From: Castor canadensis | Lineage: Eukaryota > Chordata > Mammalia > Rodentia > Castoridae | Assembly (NCBI RefSeq): GCF_047511655.1 | Contig: NC_133392.1 | Coordinates: 89,521,042 to 89,585,041 of the forward strand | DNA: 64,000 nucleotides | Reading direction: 5' to 3' | In this document: positions 33,401 to 48,945 of the stretch, piece by piece | Numbering within the stretch: the stretch's first letter is position 1 | Layout of the letters: the number at the start of each line of letters is the position of its first letter | Position numbers and translations under genes: made by a program | The notes under the pieces: generated by a model | Seen by the model: only the letters and a program-made list of their open reading frames with translations | What the model was told of the DNA's origin: nothing | Database searches by the model: none

Positions 33401-36400
33401 ATGGGTTTGTGGAAAGGAAATGAAGAGAAGGGAATAGTGGTGCAAATATTGTTGTGCTTCAAGAAGACATTGAGTTGCACTAAAGAACATTTCGTCCACT
33501 AGCTGAAGACAGAATTATAAAATGACTGAACAAATTACATCACAAAAGGTACTGACAGAAACTTGCAATAATTCAGAAGTGTATCAAATTGCTTGTTTCC
33601 TTGCACACCAATCTTAAATGAAAGATTCAGTTCCCAGAATAACCCAGACTCTGGATAAAGGCTTTTATGCACCACTCATCCATCCAGACCAGGGAGAAGA
33701 GACTGGCCAGCACTGTTTCCTGCTTTTGTCCAGTCAGACCTGGCATCTGATGTGCCAGTGATGAGTCCTCCTTCTGTGGCAGTCCTACTGCCCTGGGCCT
33801 CAGTTCTCAGAATTCTGTTTGTGCTTTGTTCCAGCTGTTGAGAAACACACTTTCTCCTCTCGCTTTCCCTGTAGGGTCCTAGATTCTACCACCTTATTCT
33901 ACCTGGCTGATTTGCCTCACCCTCTCTGCTCAGATTTCCTTCCTCCCTTTCCATTCTTCCTTCCTTCCTCCCTCCCTCCTTCCCTTCTTCCTTCCTTCGC
34001 TCCTTCTTTCCTTCCTTCCCTCCTTTCCTCCTCTTCCTTCCTTCCATCCCTTCTACCCCCATCTCTTTTTGTAGTACTGTGGTTTGAACTCAGGGCCACA
34101 AGCTTGCTAGGCAGGTGCTCTACCACTTGAATGGCTCCACCAGCTCCAGATATTCTTGATGATGCCTGCCCTAAAAAGAATTGCCCAGAATTCTTGATTC
34201 TGTCTCAACCTTCTGAATGAGACCTTGCTAACTGGGGATAGGTATTGACTGTCTTCATGGCAGACAAAAATGATGACAATAAATAATATTTATTGGAAAC
34301 TTACCATGTGCAAGCCTCTTACTAAGCACTATGTAGGTTTTACCTGATGGTCCTGCTGTTCCTTCACCATCCTTCTCAACTCTTTTCGTGTCTGTCTTAC
34401 TGCCCTACTTTGCCACAGAGACCCATACCAATCCCGAGATAAGAAAACATCAACTTATTCCTAAAAGCCTGTGAATTACCTGCTCCATTATCCAAAAGTT
34501 CCAAAACTTGTGTGATTCCACTGTTTGATTCAATGATAGCTGTCACACTGGCTCCAATGATAGGTATATAGCCCTGTAGAACTTCTGCGTAAACAATCAT
34601 TGGATTGGGGAAGCTGTTGGCGTTTTTATTCATTTTAGCATTCACTGTGATCGGAGGCACAGAAAAATTTGCTGCCCGAGAAGTCACTGTAATAGTTAGT
34701 ATTTCTGAGTTTGCTTTGGCCTGAAGATGGTAAGTCCAACTGCCCACCTGAAATTGTCGATGGAAATATATAGTAAGTATCCAGAGTCAAACTATCCTTG
34801 TTTCCATTATGCAATTGTAAAATTGCAAAAGTGTGGTGAAAAAAACAGGCTTTGAGGGTTTTCAGGTTTTAAAAGTTGTAAACTAAGGCAGTTCAGGCAA
34901 GTCACCCAAGAGTGCTATGCATGGTATCTATACTTTGTGACATCTTGGCTATAAAAATTGCCTCAGTCTTGGCCTTTTCGCTAGCTTCAGAGTCACAGAT
35001 TCTATGGCCCTGATAGCATTAGGAAGGAAGGGCTCTGTAGCTGTCTCTACACCAAGTTACACAAATTCTTCCTATACTTCATCCTTATGGTTCTTAGACT
35101 CCGTTGTCTTCCTTCTTTCATCCTTCCTCTTCTCTGCCATTGTAATTATTAGGATCACACAGGCCAGAAAAGTGCACAGTATTTTATCTTAATTTCCAAG
35201 ATGATATAATCTTCGACATATTTATGACATGAAACAATTGATTTTCAACTAAAAATTTTTTCACAGGCATTCAAACAACTGATTGCTTACCTGTGCAGTT
35301 CCTGGAATAGTAAGATAGGCCATTTTGGAAGCAGTGTCCATTGTGAAATTTGTGACTGCTGTTCCATTGGGATTCCAGAGAAAAATTTCAGGAGGTTGTT
35401 TGCTCCATGTGAATTGAAAGAATGTGTCCTTTCCCACGGTGCTGTCAATGATTACAGTGTCATTCATCCAGGAATCATTGTTCAGTGCTGATCCCTTACT
35501 TTCCAGCTGTTTAATTATATTAAAAATGAATGACTGCAGAAGAGAATAATCTTACTCTTTTTTCTTTTAAAGATAACTCTTAAATTTTGGTCTGAAACAA
35601 GCTTACATATGGCATACCACCTTATACTGTAATATTTCTGAAAGTTTATTGGGCTGTGACTAGAGTATTTGAGTAGAGACAGAGTCAAGGCCTCAGAGCT
35701 AAAATAAAGACTAATAAATAACTGAGACAAGCACTCATGAATATTTTCCAAATGTGGAATCCTGAAATAATTTTTCACACATGATAGAGGGAGAACCACC
35801 AGACAGAAAATACATTCAACAAGAGAACATACTGATATGTGAAGAATGAAATCTTGAGAAGAGAGAAAGTAAAAGATGAGACTTTCTAAGAGGAGCTTTA
35901 AAGAAGTTATTCAAGTCTTTGCTGATAGCTCTTAGTCTTGAAGAGTCAACTTTTTTTTTTAGTTACAAAAATTGTATATATTTATATGTAGAGCATGATG
36001 TTTTGAAATATGCATACATTATGGGAGGGCTAAATCAAGCTAATTAGCATAATCTTACACACTTATCCTTTGTTTTTTGTGGTAAGATCAATTAAATCTA
36101 CTACCTTGGCTATTTTTAAGACTACAATGCATGTTACTTAACTATAGTCAACAGGTTTGTGTAATAGTTCTCTTGAACTTATTTCTCCTATGTGAAACTT
36201 TGTATCCTTTACCTAATATCTTTCCAAATTTTACACTCCACCAGCTACTTGTAATAATCATTTTCTTTTTTGCTTCTATTAGTTCAACTTTTTTGGATTC
36301 CCCCTTTGACATCATGCACACTTGTGTTTCTTTGCTTTGTTTATTTCACCTAACATGAAGTCCCAGGAGATCCATATTTACCTCTCACCAGAAGATTCCT

Positions 36401-39400
36401 AAAGGGCACCACTTCAGGAACAATAGGAAATTCTATTTCTACTCCAACTCAGTGCTTAATCAAAAACTCAGTTATCAGAATCCACTGAATTCTGCTTTGA
36501 AACATCATTGTTATGACAAAAATCTTAGTCCCCTGTCAAGTACATGTCTTTGAGTGGACATGAGTTAAATCTGAATGTAAATGCCATTTTGACTCCTTAT
36601 CAGGAAAGGCTAAGAAAATAAGATGATTTTGGTCATATTAGAGGAAAATAAGTGTGGGATACGGGCTTTCCTTTGTACTCCAGCTGCCACTACCAAGCCC
36701 AAGTTCTTATCAATTGATATTATTGTAACATGCTTCTAATTGGTCACTATTTCCTCAATCATTTCTACCTGTCATGTCTGTGAGTACAGATTAACCTCAC
36801 AGAAATTTGCTTTCTTTTTGTTGTTTCTCTATTTTATCAACTGCCACAGATATACCAAGTGTGAGAAAAAATTTTATTCCTTATCTCTTCCATACCTGTG
36901 AAAAGTTCCATTCTTAAAATTTTGAGCACCTCTGCATGCAAATTTCTCATTTCTAGCTGATTTTTCTATATTCTGCTTATATACTTTTAAATGTCTTCAG
37001 AAAAATTGCTTTTGGAGTTCCCACCATCTACTCAAAATTATTAACGCTAATACAGAGTACAAAATAATGTCTTCAAAATCAGTTCTCTCTCCTTACTTGT
37101 CAATTTCAGACTGCAGTAACACTGTTCTCTTCTTCAGGAAGGTTGAAAACCTGAGGAATGACCTTTAATTTATTCTGCATATACTTTCCAGGTTAAGATT
37201 ATTTTATTTTTTGGAAGGTGGGGATTACTGTGGTTTGAACTCAGGGCCTCATGCTTGCTAGGCAGGCACTCTACCACTTGAGCCACCCCACTTTTTTGTG
37301 ATGGGTTTTTTGAGATAGGGTTTTGGGAACTATTCTCATAGGCTGTCTTTGATTTGCTATTCAGGTCTCTGCAGGTGTGAGTCACCAGCATTGGGCAAAT
37401 TTTTGGTCGGGAGGCACTGGGGTTTGAACTCAGGGCCTCACCCTTGCTAGGCAGGCATTTTACTGCTTGATCTGCTTGACCAGCCCTAGGAAGAACTCTT
37501 AACTGTTTGCTAGACAAATCTACTGAGCAGATCTCCAAATGAATCTACATATACCCTAAGCCCACATCCTGTAACTTCCTTCTCCTTATTGTTGGGAAGT
37601 AGAGAAAAATAGGTTTGCTTAGGTGGTCCAGGCAAATTTTAATGTAGATGACTTGATGAATTGAAAAACTGAAGATAGAAGTCTTGGCATAAAGAGACAT
37701 GACATAGAATCATGGCAGTGCAAAGAAGGGAAACAGGTTTACATAAAATATATTTTGATGGAAACAGGCTCTGTGGACATCACACATGGGACATGAATTA
37801 AAGAACAAAAGTTTATGAATCTAAGTAGCAAAAAATGGTGCTGCTATCGAGACACTGGCAAGAAAAAGAATTGAATTCAGAAGAACTGTGAATAAAATAA
37901 AAAAATCCATGGGGAAAAAAGTGGCTGAAGAGGTAAGAAAAGCCCTAGGCTTGCAGACATAACATCATTATTTGCCCTTTCTCCTATTTATTTCTAAGGT
38001 ACATTCCCTCCAGGCACATTCTGAACTAGGTGCTGAGTTCATTGTTTACATTTAATTCATAGGAGTGAAGAATGCAGAAAAGTTGAAACACAAATTTTTA
38101 AAAAATCATTCATCAAAAAAATAGACAAAGTCACAATGAAACCCCCTGTACACTATGACAAGCTAATATAAATGTTAAAAAAATAAGCAAAAATTTGGAA
38201 AATTTGATATAATTTAGATTTCAGTGTTGTCCCTTAACCAAACTCTATGGAAATAAGAAAAAAAATGATACTTTACCACTTATTTTGCTCTTATTTCACC
38301 ACATAATTTTGTTATAGCTAAAGAATAATTTATATATCAAGTTAAATTTTCAATTTTAATTAAAAATTCCTGTGAGAAAATATAGAACTCAAAACTATCA
38401 ATTTTTTTTGTATGGGGGTGTGGTACTGGGGTTTAAACTCAAGGTCTCCTGCCTGTGCTCTACCACTTGAGCAACTTCCTCAGCAAAAGCTACCAAATTC
38501 TTTTTCTCATCTTATGATCAATGCAAGCACAAAACGTCCAGGAGTGGGAACTCTGACCTGAACTGCCTTCTGGGTGGGATCGGCATTTTCTGATGTAAGG
38601 GACCCAAAAGCATCAATGAGGCCATTGTTTTCGGCTACATCTGTAGCAAGAAAATGTTTTCCTCCTAAAACATAAATATAGTAGATAGGTTGCTTTCTAG
38701 AAAATAAATACTTTTCACAGGTTAATAATAAAAAGGTAACAGTTTAAACAAAATCAAAGTTTTGGTTTGTATTATTAAGCTAGACCAGTGTCAGAGAGCT
38801 GTAAAGATGAACTCTGAAATGCTAACTTAAATTATTATAAGTATAACACATAAGATACATTTATAATAGAAACCTCAGCTAGATGAAATACATCAAATAG
38901 TCACAGACCATAAAAGAAGATGTTATAATTCCTGGTATTTAGGCTCACAGACATTACAGACCCTTTCCATTTTTATTTAAGAAATAATTCTAACAAAGTT
39001 GGCTTTCAGGTTTTTCCAGACAAAGTGGATCAGAAACACAAAATGAGAAAGACAAAAGGGGTGTTGTATCCCCAGGTGTCCTCACAGTAGCTGGCATTGA
39101 GGGAATAGAAGAATGGGACACAGGGGGACTAGCCCCAAAAGGTACAACTTGGGCAGAAATAAATTTTATAATGGCCGTGAAAATACTTTGAAATGATAGA
39201 GTTTATACAACCAAGCACTGAAAAGCAAATATATATGTGGTACCATTAAAGCCAATTTGATAAAATACTCAATACCCATGATGTAAATTGTGTATCCTCT
39301 ACTGTGTGTAAGAAGGCATTAGAAATATGGAACCCATTTTCATCACTTCTGTATGCCTCAAATAACAGCCACTATAGTTAGTGATTATCTAGAAATTCAC

Positions 39401-42400
39401 TGTTTCTTTTCAGCCTGAGCTCATGTTCTCCCCCTCACAGCCCATGCCTGATAGAAGGCAGCCTATCCTCTGGTCTCAGGGGGACACCATTCCCTCCATG
39501 TGTTTGCATTGTTGCTTTTCATTTATTATTTTTTGGTTATGCCTTGATCATCTTTCTTCACCTCCACTCTTCCTCTACAATCTCAGCATCCTTTTTTGAG
39601 ACCCAGCTCAGAAGCCACTTAGTCTCTCATGCTTTATTTCCCTCACACTATATAACCCTGGGGGAATTGGTGGCTCCCTCTGCCCACATAGAACTTTATT
39701 CTTTATTATTCCAGTAATGCAGGAATGTCATCTGGTTATATTTTATTTTTCCTCCAGACAACTGGACTTTGAACACCATGAGAAAAGAGATTGGGGCAGG
39801 TTTGACTCTGGTTTCCAAATCCTGGCAGAGTACCTGCAGAGTGGGAGCTCAAGAGAAGTTGTTGAGTTGTGAAAGCCTACATTTACATATTGTAATTAAA
39901 GGTGTGCAATATATAGGTCATGCTTTACCTGTTATATCGCTCATCTCTGTTACTGCTGCATCAGCATCTGGTCCCAAAGCAATAAGATGAATGATGACCC
40001 CACTTTGCTTCACAGTCTCAACACAACTACCTGCAGTGTTGTCCTCCCCATCAGTCAGCAGCACTATTTCAGACCCATCTAATTGGGAATTTTTCTTTTC
40101 AATTACCTGCAAACATAATTCAGAGCACAATTACCATACTAGTTCAAATGTAATGATAGAAAAAAATTTTAAAAACATTATAGAGGATAGACCAAACTAT
40201 ATATGACAGAAGAGACAGTCTCTGTTTTAAATCATAGAATCTGCAATCAATAATCCCTGGGGAATTTAAATGTAATTTTTTTTGCCTCCTAATTACAGAG
40301 AATATTCATCAAATACAAGTAGATGGCTTTAGAATATCCCACCTAGACTAAATGACATTGACATCTCAGCCTGGAAAAGTAAGGTTAGTTAAATACTCAA
40401 AATGAAATTAAATATCATTTTCTAGACTATGCTCTGACAAGCCTGCAGTGTATAAAGTCTGTAATACATACAGTCAGATGCATTAAGAATCCACCTCAAC
40501 ATAAAAAGTAACTGATTCCAAATTAGAAAAAAAAAACCCAGTGTGTTTATAAATTAAGGTAGTTTAAATTCTAAGCACATTGATGTCAGAAACCTTATTA
40601 TAGTACTTTTAATAGAACTAGCAAAGAACTAAGCATATTATTGGTGTACAAATACAACATGAATAATATTTATTGAGTACTGTTTGTCGCTTGAATCATT
40701 TCCCTATAAAGCCCAGCACCTTGAAGCTTATAGTTTGAATCTAAGTGCCTAAAATAGCAGAAAACAACAAATTAGCCCAGGAAAACAACTGTATTTCACT
40801 TTTTATAATAGTTTTAATTGTAGTGGGTTCTTTGAGTACTATTTTGGGAAACTGAGTCCAGGCCAAAAGGAAAAGAAAAGCCAGATTATCAGTGGTTTTG
40901 GGTGTGGGAGTGAAGGTTTGTGTAGATATGAAAACTGGGGTGTTAGAATGTAGAAATCTCTAATAAAACCCCCTCATTACAATTTTTGGGTTTTGAGGAT
41001 CATAAATACATTCTGACATGCATTGAAAGCAAATAAAATAGTGGATGTCTCCTATACATTTATGGCATTTATACAACATCCCATATGCTCCTCCTACACA
41101 ATTGAGTCCAAAACAAAGATCCTAAGATGGCACAGAGTGCTGTTTCCCTCACCTCTCCAAGTTGTTTATCCACTGACACCTTAACAGTGGGTCAGTGACT
41201 GAGCTGTGGATTCAGTAGGAGCTACGTGGTTCCTGCATTCGTGGGAAGAATTGAATTCAATTGAACAATATTTACTGAGCAGGACTGAGATGCAGAGATG
41301 AGCAGCAAAGACACAACTAACATGTAGGTAGAAAAGTACAAAATTGAAAAGAAATAAAAAATGTTATAGGTCAACCATTTACTGAATGTTTGTTATATAT
41401 TATATATTGATTATATAATGTTATCTATGTATTATTTGAATGTTTTATATATGATACAATTTAACCCAAATCTAAGCCCCCAAATTGTCTCCCTATCTCT
41501 ACTCTTGCTCACAAGAGGAGTAACCAGCATCACTTTCCTAAAACAACAGTTGATTATCACAGTCTGATTCTTTAAGCTTAACTCATATGGCTTTCTCTAC
41601 TTATGACCGCCTGTGCTCCATTGACTTTAATGCATACACATCAGTTTGCCTTGTCTGAATGTCACCTAAACTAAAGGACAACTGGCCCAAAGTGGATCAC
41701 ACTATGTAACTTGCTTCATTGCCACAAAAGTTGATGGTCTTTGTACCTAACCATCATGCTTACTTTAGCACCAGCCATTGTACAGTTACAAAACAGTAAG
41801 GTCCCTGACTTCATAGTGCTTATGATCTAGGAGCATTTTTTAGGCTTATTTATTCCCCCACACTGATCCACTCAAAATCAAGTGAACTTTTTTCTATGTG
41901 CTGTGTCCCGTGTCCCTTATTTTTAATTATGTTAAAATTATATATCAAATATGAGCAGTCCCACTTCACGATAAAATGTCCTGAAAACGAAAAAAGAACA
42001 AAATGTGTTTGCAGCATGATTTTCACCTGAAACGCAGCTTGAATTCCAGAGCAGATGGAAGTTCCTCCATCAGCTACTGAAGGTAATTCTTCCAACAGCG
42101 TGTTTCGTTCAGTGTTGCCTTTTATTTGGATTAGTTCACTTTCAATACTGGCAGTACTATTAAAGTGAACCATCCCTACCCAGGATCCATTTTCAGCAAT
42201 CTGCAGCAGGAAATATTTTGCTGCTTGATTCATTCGGTTGAGGCGGTCACTACCCTGAATAAAAAAGGATGAGAAAATAACCAGGTGATTTTCAGCTGGA
42301 AGATAACAGCAGATCACACAAATAAGCACATAAAATTTATTGGTAAGAATATTCTGAATATTAACTGTGTTACTGAAGAAAGCAACTATCATTTTTTCAA

Positions 42401-45400
42401 TTGATAAAACTGAAAAAATATGGTTATGTTTATTATGAGATATATACAATTTAGCAAGCAACTCATACTTTTTACCTACAGCTCATTCCTGGCACCAGTT
42501 AGAGGTGGAAGTTAGGGTAGAGATTGAGTTGGAATTAGGGGTGATGAATCACATCTTAGAGCATCTCTAATTACTCCTGAGATCCTTTGTGCCTGTTGTC
42601 CTAAGATGAAATCACACCTCAGAGCTCACAAATCAACCAAACTATCTTGAACTCCAACTAGATCTGAAATTGCCCAATTTACTGGGGACTAGTCAGGTGA
42701 CTAGTGAATTTAGTTGTAGCTAAATTCTGAGGAATCCAGTCCCAATTGCTACTACCCTGTTCCTCTTCAATTCCTAAGCTTTCCCCACCCCTTCTCCACC
42801 AGTGAGTTAATTGGAACTGACTCTTAGGTAACCCATCAGACTCATATCACCCTTTCCTAGGATATTGCTCAGGATGAATGTATACTTCTTTGTATACATT
42901 GTGTATTTGTCTTCTCCAGTCCCTCATCAGCACACTCATGGGTGGTACCTACCCACAACCCCAATTTCCTTCTGAATCCCTGAACTCTATCAGCGTGAAA
43001 CACTTCTGCATCCCCATATCTGAGAGCTCTTCACTACTTCACTTTGCCTTCAGACTGGATCTACCAGCACCCTGTGCAGTGGAGACTGCTCATCTCCTTT
43101 AACATTCCTCAACCAAGTGCATGTGCTGGTGTCTAGCACTTTGCTGCCATCTGTGAAGTCCTGTGTTATTTTGGTGCATTTCATTAATCTGCATCATTCT
43201 CTGCCCTTTTCAATAACTATCTTCTCTGTATTTTCTGGAGTTTTTATTCCTGGTCTTCGGCATGTTCTGTTCTACCTCAAATGTGCCATCATTCTAGGTT
43301 CTTTATCACATTGCATGTGTTTGTTTAATTCGTTCGTTTTAACAATTATTTATCGATCACCCCTATGTGATGAAATCTGTACTAGGCTATAGGAATACAA
43401 AGATGCATCAGGCAATGTTCCAGTTCCTAGAGGAGCTACCAATCTAGTTGGGAGAGGTGTAGTTTCAACAAAATATATAGTAATAGTGGTATTCACAGGC
43501 AATGCTTGGAATCAACAGAAGGGTCTACAGCACCAAGAAAGCCCAGCCCATTTCTCTTGAAGGAAGTATCTCTCCTAAAGTTTTGGAGGACAAGTATGCC
43601 TTAACCAGACAGTGAGGAGAGGGAGAAAACATGTTCTCTATTGAATTATGAACTTCTGTTTTCGTTTGTTTGTTTTTGTGGTACTATGGCTTGAACTTAA
43701 TCTACTCCACCAGCCCTTTTTTGTGATTTGTTTTTTTGAGATAGAGTCTTACAAACTATTTGTCCAAGCTGGCTTCGAACCGTGATCCTCCTGATCTCTG
43801 TCTCTTGAGTAGCTAGGATTACAGGCATGAGCCACCAGCACCATGCAATCCTCTTGTTCACTTTTCAAGTGCTTAGATTATAGGCATGCCCAGGCCTGAA
43901 CTATGAACGTCTCAAGGACACAGCACTCTGTTCTCTGAGCCTAACACAATACCTGCCATTCACTGAATGATAACAGGACTGAATGGCTGCATCTACTCAT
44001 ACATTCTTCATGGTGATGGTTATTTTGTTTGTATCATTGAACATAAAGAGGATACCTGTGCAACTGATATAAGTAAAAGAAAAAAATGTTAGGGATTGTG
44101 CTAATCTACTAATCCACTCTATCCTCCTGTCTCTCAAGCATTTTCAGTAAAAGGGCCATGGTTAAAAGCAATTTCATATTTCAATCTCTAGTGCTGATCT
44201 TTCCACTAAACCTTGACTAAAGCACCTCACAATTCTTGGTCAATCATCCATGTTTTGGAAAAAGTAAAATGACACTCTTAAGTTAGATCTTAACTCTACT
44301 GACATATTACTTTCTTTCTTTCTCCACAATATTTTATTGCAGAATACTGAGGTCACAAGTGATGGTACTTTATGCCACCATGGAAGTGGGAACAAGCCAG
44401 GTACAGGTAGAGGTTAGTGTGTTCTTAGTATCCTGTTACCCCCGTTGCTATGTCCAGGAAAAAATGGTCCCATGTACTTACAGACATGCTTCCAGATTTA
44501 TCAAGAACCAAGCACACAATTCTTTCTCTGGGCCTCAGCAATGAGAAGACAGGTGGAGGGGGCGATGTTTCCATAGGTGTGGAATTTTTAAAGTCCTCAG
44601 AATTGCTGATTACCTCCCATGTACTTCTGTAATCGCACTTTATGTTTTGTAGACTTGGAGCTTCCTGGTTATGGTTTTTTTCATTACAGAATTCAACTAC
44701 CTGAAAGATTAACAAAATGAAAAAATAATATTAGTGTACTATGCATTAAAAATCCTAACTACAAACCTGAAAAAACTAAAATGTTCTGAAAATATGCTTT
44801 TATTGAATAAAATGTAATGACAATCAATATTATAATTAAGTAGATTTGCTGTAAGAGTATCAATAATAATAGATAACACTAGTTGAGTGTTTACCATTTG
44901 TCAGCCAATGTTCAAAGAACTCTCTATTAATATATTGAATCCTTATTTCACCTAGACAGCTATTTTAAGATCAGATATGTCAGGACTGGGGATGTAGTCT
45001 AGTGGATGGATTGCTTCTCTGCCATATGAAAAGACTTGGATTCAATCTCTAGCACTGTAATAATAATAATAATAATTAATAATATAATTAAAAAATGAAT
45101 AAAATCAGCTATAACCTTGGTCATAAATTCTGGTAGCAATGGTTGGCATACTTACCGAATCAATACTTTGCATAAACATTATGGAAGCCTTTTCTGTTTG
45201 AACTTCATCAGGGAAGAACTGACAGTCTTTTTCATACAGTTTCGTGGTAGAATTAGTTCTGCATGCTCTAAATACACAGCTGTCTCCTTGGCATGTGTAA
45301 ACTCTGTTTAGACCAGAGATACCTGTGGAACACCTGAAAATAGGTGACAGTCTTTGAGTTAACAACCTCGTTATTAACACCTTAAAACATCTTAAACGGT

Positions 45401-48400
45401 TCTTTTCATGATGATTTGTGTCAAGATGCCTTTGTGTGTGACATCAAAGGTTGAGAGTTCTAATCCAAGTATTACCTTTTTTTTTCCCAAGAAATTATAG
45501 TGAGAAAATTTAAATGTGACCCTAAGATATACATAATGGCTGAATTCTCTGCTGGGATTGAAGCTGCTGGTTTCTTGCTTGGCCATCTCTCCTGCTGGTT
45601 TTGTGGTGGAAACTGCAGTGCAGGCACACCTGGATGAGGGAACTTGTGAAATCATTTACTTTAAGTAGCTTGAGGTTCTGTGCAGATTTGTTTTTGAGGG
45701 GAAGATACACCCCCAAAGAGTGGCTCATGGCAGCTACATGTGTCTTGAAAATTTGAGGAGCATTTTCATCCAAAGGGAAATGCCACTGGGAACCAAGAAT
45801 GAGGTGCTGTCGAAAAGGACAGTAGAATAAGGAGTGATGGTGGCATTTTAGCATTGGTCATAGGTGGCAGTGATTATTGAGCACAGGCTGAATGTGAATA
45901 TATCTCATCTTTTCCAGAGGCTTCCAGTTCAAATTCAGGAAGCAATGACTGGATTTCACTGAGTATGTAAGGAGTCTTTTAAATATATTTGTGTTCCTGT
46001 TGGCTGCAAACCTGGCAAACATAAGGATGCTATGTTTATGAACAGTCTCGATGAATATTCTGCAGAAGAAATGCCATTTATGACATACACCATTGTGGTC
46101 CATGTAGCATTTTAAACATGCATCCCTGAAAACTGTGCAGTGGACAGAGGAAGGGCCTTCATAGAAATCATGTACTTTTCGGTTTACCTTTCAATTTATG
46201 CCAAAGTCTGTAGCCCCAGAAGGACCTGTAACATTGATGGGGCTGCCTCCACCCAATTTTAGGCAAGTGTTCTATCACTTGAGCCACAAGTGATTAAGCC
46301 TTAATAATTGCACCCAATTTTGAATGTATTCCCCACCAACAATTTTGCTCTCTTGACCTCAGAATCAAGAGGATCTTCTATTAACAGCTGTGATGCTAGG
46401 TTGATTTTTTTAAATGACATTTTAAAACCTCTGAGAAGTTCCTAGTTGACTTCTTGAAGCTGCTTGATATCTTACTTAGCTCACGTTAGCAGTATATAAC
46501 CAGTTTTGTCCATTCTTATTGAATATGAATGATTTGATGGACCTCCACCTATAGTAAGTCCATGTACATAGTGTATAAGCTTAGTCCAAATGAGTTCTGG
46601 CACCCATGGCAGAGAGGTATAATATATCAAATTGCCCATTAAATGTTAACTATTAAATTTATGTATATTTTAAATGGGCAACCAGCTTATTTATGATCAA
46701 TTTTCTAAGAACTTAAAAGCATCTTGTGATATAACATCTATTATTTTCACAGGGGCAAATTGCACAATTATCATTTGAAAGAAGTTAAAGCAAGGAACAT
46801 AAGACCAGCTAAAAGCCCAAGGTAACCTAGGAGAGACAGATAGTCATGCCTTGTTGCTTCAATTTTCTTTGACTTAGCGCTGTAGAAAGGCTGGTCTTCA
46901 TTGTACTCATCAAACACTCCCCAGCGGAGATGGGCCCACTCGTGCACAAGCAGTCTACCTGTGGGAAAGCAATTTTAAATATGGTCATAATTCAACTGAC
47001 AAAATTAGTGTCTTAAAAATTTGAATGGCACACACCTGTAATCTCAGGATCTGGGAGGCAGAGGCAGGAGGATCACAAGTTCTAGGTAAGCCTGGGCTAT
47101 ATAGTAAGAGTCTATCTCAGAAACAATTTTTTTAAAAAAAAAAAAGATATTCCTTCAAGTATGAAGTATACGTGGGTTTAGGTTTTTCATTCTTAACATT
47201 TATAGTTTATTTATGAGAAGAGCCTGCTATATTAAATGACAATATATATATAGTATATTATCTTTTTATTCCATATGTTAAATTAATGAAACATTTATGG
47301 GATAGATACTATGATCAAATTAGACTAGGTTTCAGGTTTTGGTTCTTGGGGTGGGTGCAAAAAGTCTTACATATTATGATGGTTTATGGCTTTCTAAACC
47401 TCAACCCTATCAACAATAATTCTGCTGTGTTAAGATACAACATGTATGCAGTTAGGAAATGCTCTTGAGAGGGTGATAATGAAAAAAAAAGATTGAGAAG
47501 CACTATTACAGATCACCTAAAATTTAGGGGATGTCAAAAGGAAGTGATTCACTTCTGATACACGACAGATTAATTACATGAAACAAAAGAACCCTTTGTT
47601 GGCAGTACTGGAGTTTGAACTCAGGGTCTTGCATTTATAATGTAGGTGCTTTCCACTAGATCCACACCCCCAACCCTTTTTGCTTTAGATATTTTTCAAA
47701 TAGGGTCTCTCATTTACGCCTATACAACATCCATCTATTTAGGCTTCTGGCATAGCTGTGATGACAGGCATGTGCCACCATGCCCCATTTTACTGGTTGA
47801 GACAGGATCTTGATAATTTTTACCAGGGCTGGCTTTGAACTGCAATCCACCCAATCTCCTCCTCCTGAGTAGCTAGTATTATAGGTGTATACTATGTGCC
47901 TAACTGAAACAATATTTTTAATTTTATATTTACTATGGTACTAGGTATCAAGAAATATAAAGATGTGTAAGGTATAGTCATTATCTTGCAGAAGTTTTGA
48001 GAAAGGTAGTTAGAATAAACCATTATTTTAAGTATTTCAGGATGAGTTGTAAAATACAGATGAATCCACAGTTAAGATGCAGAAGAGACAGAAATGGAGA
48101 GGATTCTAGATATAACTTGCTTTTCTGCTACAACGAATGCTTCAGTGTACAAATGACTTCATGTGAGATCTGGCACACGGGGAAACAGCAGTGTTAGGTG
48201 GAAGTCTTGCCTCTCAAAGTATGGTCCTGACCAGCAACATCCACATCACGTGGAGCTCATTGCGAATGCACAGTTTCAGGCCCATCCTAAATCTACTGGA
48301 TCAGAATTTGAATTTTAACAAGATCCCAAGTTATCCCTTTATATATTAAACTTTTAAATTATTGGCTTAAGGTTTCCTGGATAAATGAAACCAGGTGACT

Positions 48401-48899
48401 AGGAATAGAATTATAATTTTCAGTATGGAAGGGCACAGCCCTTATATCAGCTACTGAAACAGGAGTTTGCTGAAATGTTTAAAAAATGAAAACTGCCTGC
48501 ACCTGTGGCTGTCTTCATAAACAGGTCCACTATCATACTTGTTCCCTCCTCAGGTTGCCCCAGCTCCCACCCACTTTAAAAGCAGTCCCTGTGACTCAGA
48601 ATTCCACTCCATCTCCATTCTCCTATCAGTTGGGCTGTCTGTTGTTATTTGTAATGGAATTTCTATTCTGTGTGTGCATTTGTGTGCAAGTGTGTGCACA
48701 CACTTTAATGTTTACTATGGCAGCCTACAGGCAGACCCTGGAGTTCCTGCCTGGGTGGCCCAAATGAACTTTCCAAGTATCAGTTTTCCTTTGTTATTGT
48801 AATCATTGTTACCACAAATTTGCATAGATCTTGAGGGCTCCCTTGTTCATCTTATTTTTCTAAAACCTGTGTTAGGGCATGGTTTGCAGAATGCAAGTT

Positions 48900-48945
<46 letters not shown>

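Noticed and set aside
33819..34130. 103-residue plus frame
   Set aside because: Mostly the pyrimidine-rich microsatellite and a SINE.
37170..37538. 122-residue minus frame
   Set aside because: Translation of two adjacent SINE copies.
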